NCBI GenBank assembly: GCA_977006965.1
Contig: OZ345355.1
Span: 1,798,001-1,862,000 of the forward strand
DNA from: Phymatolithon calcareum
Lineage: Eukaryota; Rhodophyta; Florideophyceae; Hapalidiales
Direction: 5' to 3'
DNA length: 64,000 bases
The translations under genes were made by a program, and so were the position numbers. Within the stretch, counting starts at the first letter, position 1. Every line of letters starts with the position of its first letter. Shown piece after piece: positions 60,842-64,000 of the stretch. The notes under the pieces are model-generated. The model had not been told where the DNA came from, did not search any database, and saw nothing but the letters and a program-made list of their open reading frames with translations.

Positions 60842-63267
60842 ATGGCGCCCCGTCTTGTGCCCTGTGTTCTCTTCCTCCTTTTGCAACTGTTCGCCCCTGT
60901 GGCCTCGTTTGTCGAAGATTGGGTCAAAGACACGCTTTTCGGACCTCTGCCGGGCAACGCTTCCGTACAACAGGGTTGTGATTATTTACAGCAGGCATGG
61001 GCGCTCGATGTGGTTCGATTCAAGAAGAATGCCACGCAGTTCATGAATCTCGCTGACCTTGAGCCATGCACTCAAACAAAAGATTATCCCGGATCGGCCG
61101 TCTTCAATCGTTTCAGGGAACTGAATAGGTCTGTGTGGATACCCTTCCGCTGGTCTGTTTGGGACGAAGGCCTCTTAGCTTGCAGGTTGAGTTCTGGCAC
61201 ATTCATCAGAGATGCATCATCGCTATACGTTGTTCAAGAATCAGGAAAATCGCCTGGCTATCAAATGTCGAAAGTGCTGGAGTCCACAGTGTGGAACAGT
61301 ACTGGCATCGAACTGAACACTAGCTACTCGGGTGAAACATTGTCTCTCTTTATGAAAACTATGAGCAAGCGCCTCGTACCGGGATATAATCTTGCCGTTG
61401 ATGAAGCCAATGGACCTGTCTCGATCCACCAGGATAGAGTGAAATAGCTCTCTCCCTCAAACGTGGCCATTCTTCTGCTCCCAATGCTTCTTTCGTTCGT
61501 CCCAGCATCGGCGATATCAGATGGCTTTACAGCATCTAACACGTTACTGTACGCATTGGCTACAGATTTTTTTACGAATATCCCTGTTCTCATCAAGGGC
61601 GGAGAGATGTTGTACATTAATTCCTTGCAGTCGTACGGCAATGCTGCTCATGCCTTACTCGTCGGCAATGCTCAGGTGCAATTTGTCGAAGTATTTGTAA
61701 CCGAATGTGCAATAACTCTTCAGTCTTTCATACTTGGATTCACATTTGTCTTCCTTGCGATCTGGACTATGGCGGTTGGATTTACCGCTGAGTTCTTGGT
61801 ATGGAAATTCGAAGCTGAGAAGCGGGAGGTGGATAAAATACACAGGGATATTACTTTCCCGGAAGAACCACAACCTCAAAGTGCAGTGAGTGAAAATGAG
61901 GACATAGAGCCAGTTCGGAAACGCTACAAACACGCCCGCGATACAAGCTTTCAAAACATGGCAGCCAGGAATGCAAGCACGCCGTTGACCTCAGAGCATA
62001 TTTCACGAAAGAGGAAACGTTCCGACATGGTGTCTGAGGCAACTAATGAGACTGCTTCTGAGCCTGAAGATAGCAGTGTCAGCAGGAAAGGAAGCCTAAA
62101 CGAGTTTGTATTCTTCTTCGTCGGTGTCGGATTAAGCGTACTTGTCGTGATTCCATTTATGGCACATCTCTTTCTCCGCTTTCAATACTTCAGGAAAACT
62201 GAGCAACAAGAGTGGTTCTTTAAGGTTGGGGTCATGGTTGGATCACTGAACATAATCTACGCGATTGTCAGGCAATTCATGGCCAGATATTATTTCTATG
62301 TTTTCGTTTTTCTTTTCAATCTGGTTCTCTTATTCCTGCTTCGAAAACAGAAATTTCAGCTCTGCCCATGTTTCAGACAATCGGCTCCAGCTCAAGAAGG
62401 GACTGGAACGAATGACGCTTAAGAATCTAGTGAAATGAGATTTTATTTTGCTGGTTTGCTTCTCGGGCTATTACTGTCCGTTTTGTCAACCCTCTACGTT
62501 CGTTGCTTTCCATGGATTCGAAGGGACAAGAGGAGAAGAAGGATGTTGAAGACTGGATGCATGATTGGCGCTTTCAGTAATATCGTTGTATTGGATCTCG
62601 TCTTGAATACGGTGTTTTGCAGGGTCTGCGATTCGCTTAGAAACCACTGTGAACGTGAACGTGAATGAATATTCACTAATATTCACTCACGAGAAATATA
62701 ATGAATATTCAGAAGATTATAGTGAATGAATTGCGAATGAATAATCTCTTGTGACATACTAGTGAACTGAATGTAAATGAATATTCGCTCTGACACATTG
62801 CAATGAACTGAATGTGAACGAAATTTGCGAACATTTGCGAATGATTCGCGAAACTTTTCGGAGAACAGGAGCTTGCATCCCATCCATTTTTCCACTCTTC
62901 TGAAACGCTCGCACACATTCGCTAACGTTCGTGAATGTTCACCGGATTCAACGACGGTGAACTGAATGTGAATGAATATTCATGGGTACAAAAAGTACTG
63001 AACGTGAACATGAATGAAAAATTCGTGAATGTACGTTCGTGGTGGATTTACTGAATATTCGCTAACGGGGATATTGTAAACGTGAATTTGACATTCGCGA
63101 ATAATTCATTCGTTTATTCACGAATTAATTCACGAACAGTTAGGCGAATCTCAGACCCTGGTGTTTTGGACTCCTCTCGAGGACTATATCCTACTTTACA
63201 ACCTGGTGTTTTTTGTAGCCCTGGTTCTCTTCGAGGTTGACGTACTCAATTGTGCGACACAAGATTA
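60842..63267 (+). pseudogene. Family A membrane protein, block III copy, disrupted
   Basis: It shares the leader and start context (start ATG in a CACTATGG context) and most of the 628 codons with the intact gene. Disruptions: TAG at 61445-61447 (AAG-GAG region), TAA at 62420-62422, and a hAT MITE at 62620-63160 before the last helices. The final codons resume at about 63169 and end near 63267. A five-codon deletion follows SEPED. In the ectodomain, residues 81-119 and 132-160 differ strongly from copies I and II while the membrane half is nearly identical. Confidence 0.85.
62620..63160. mobile_element. hAT-type MITE, copy 2 (541 bp), inside gene A3
   Basis: Ends CAGGGTCTGCGATTCGC and the complement of CAGGGTCTGAGATTCGC, with 8-bp TSD GTGTTTTG (62612-62619 and 63161-63168). 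The interior matches copy 1 in reverse orientation, with the same GTGAATGAATATTC motifs and a shorter centre. Confidence 0.93.
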
Positions 63268-63378
63268 GTGCTTCTGTTTGCATACCGAGCCACTTCGCAA
63301 TACTATCTTCCCTTTATGACTAGCCAGTTCAATGCACAGTTTTATGAGTGTTAATGAGGGTTTTCAAATAAACAAGGA

Positions 63379-63543
63379 AATTCACTACATGGCCACCAAA
63401 AATTGGCAAAATTCACTTCATGGCCATCGCTCGCCAAATCTACTACTCATCTGTTCCGAATACGACGGCGCTCTGTAAGCACGTTGTCGTTTTCATCTGC
63501 AACGCTCAACACATAACACTCCCGCACTAACCACTCCGAAATC
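63379..63543. other. Junction stretch with a short direct repeat
   Basis: After the gene A 3' UTR (CAAATAAACAAG) homology to the other blocks ends. Two copies of an AATTCACT-CATGGCCA stretch (63379 and 63410) lie 30 bp apart and may mark the end of a mobile element that continues rightward. Confidence 0.35.
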
Positions 63544-64000
63544 ATGGAAAAGAAGAAGCTCGTGCTACGGGAGGGCGACTACGCTGGATCAAGCTGTGAC
63601 GACGTTGTCAACATCGTAATCTCCCACAACACGTCGATGGGCAAGAGACGCCATTCAAGGTGACAGCTAGCAGCGATTACCGTGCTACATGGTCCTACCG
63701 CCACTTTGAAGAGCACCAAGGGCCATGTAGTCACGTCGTCGCTGCACTGTTGTACGCTTTTAGACGCTTGGTGCAGCATCGGGTGTCGCTCGACCCGTGG
63801 CACGAGCACTGGTTCGGGGACGTATGGACATTAAGAACGTGGGCCAAGCAGCATGCGGGCAGCATCACGCGTGTTGCAGTCACTGGAGATCAGCTCGCAC
63901 AGGATGATTTAGTGCCGTTTGACCTTGCGGCTGAGCCGGTCCGCAAGCGCAAGAGGCCCTACTTGCCGTCCGAAATGAGGTCCCCGTCAATGCCCCTCGT
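63544..64000 (+). pseudogene. SWIM-type zinc-finger fragment, probably a MULE transposase C-terminus (cut by window edge)
   Basis: After a frame change near 63640 the plus strand reads PFKVTASSDYRATW, HQGPCSHVVAALLYAF, WHEHWFGDVWTLRTW and then a basic VRKRKRPYLPSE. GPCSHVVAA matches the second half (GxPCxHxxA) of a SWIM finger, and the following W-rich and basic tail is like Mutator-family transposases. The first Cys pair is not evident. The catalytic domain is not in the window upstream. Confidence 0.45.

Overview
This is eukaryotic nuclear DNA that is dominated by repeats and seems intron-poor. Evidence: long open frames without introns, AATAAA signals, tRNA-derived SINEs, several non-LTR families, a Ty1/copia element, and hAT-, piggyBac- and MULE-type DNA transposons. 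There is nothing bacterial here. The copia element resembles the GalEa-like branch known from red algae and some invertebrates, so an intron-poor alga is possible, but I cannot name the organism.

The layout is a segmental duplication. Block I (about 841-27940) and block II (about 31414-50190) are near-identical direct copies. A third, more diverged and broken copy (block III) lies at about 56836-57950 and 60600-63370. The copies differ mainly by insertions, and each serves as the empty site of another, so many mobile elements can be delimited to the base with their target-site duplications (TSDs). Between I and II (27.9-31.4 kb) lie a TFIIB-like fragment and a broken nuclease/Cys-rich gene. 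Between II and III (50.2-56.8 kb) lie a TTAA-flanked element, LINE pieces, a fragment of a membrane-protein gene and a minisatellite.

The probable host genes are two unrecognised membrane-protein families in the order A-B1-B2. Family A (628 aa) has a signal peptide, a lumenal or extracellular domain of about 180 residues and about eight membrane helices. It is intact at 38708-40594, frameshifted at 14326-16234, and broken by two stops plus a hAT MITE at 60842-63267. Family B (about 245 aa, six or seven helices) is intact at 41738-42469, has a C-terminus replaced by a retroposon at 18373, and is a pseudogene at 21364 and 44730. Only block II therefore keeps a full-length A and B1. A third small family (C) occurs as 3' fragments and as one retrocopy (46458-47192).

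Mobile elements placed here: one full copia element (5888-13022, two 310-bp LTRs differing at two positions, an extra zinc-finger ORF before gag); a solo LTR of the same family (36791-37100); a second, unrelated solo-LTR-like insertion (37967-38402); four MITEs with 7-bp TSDs and a covarying internal hairpin; two hAT MITEs with 8-bp TSDs; two TTAA-flanked elements; a decayed piggyBac-type transposase gene; four LINE lineages; two tRNA-SINE families; and two further high-copy retroposons (S1, S2).
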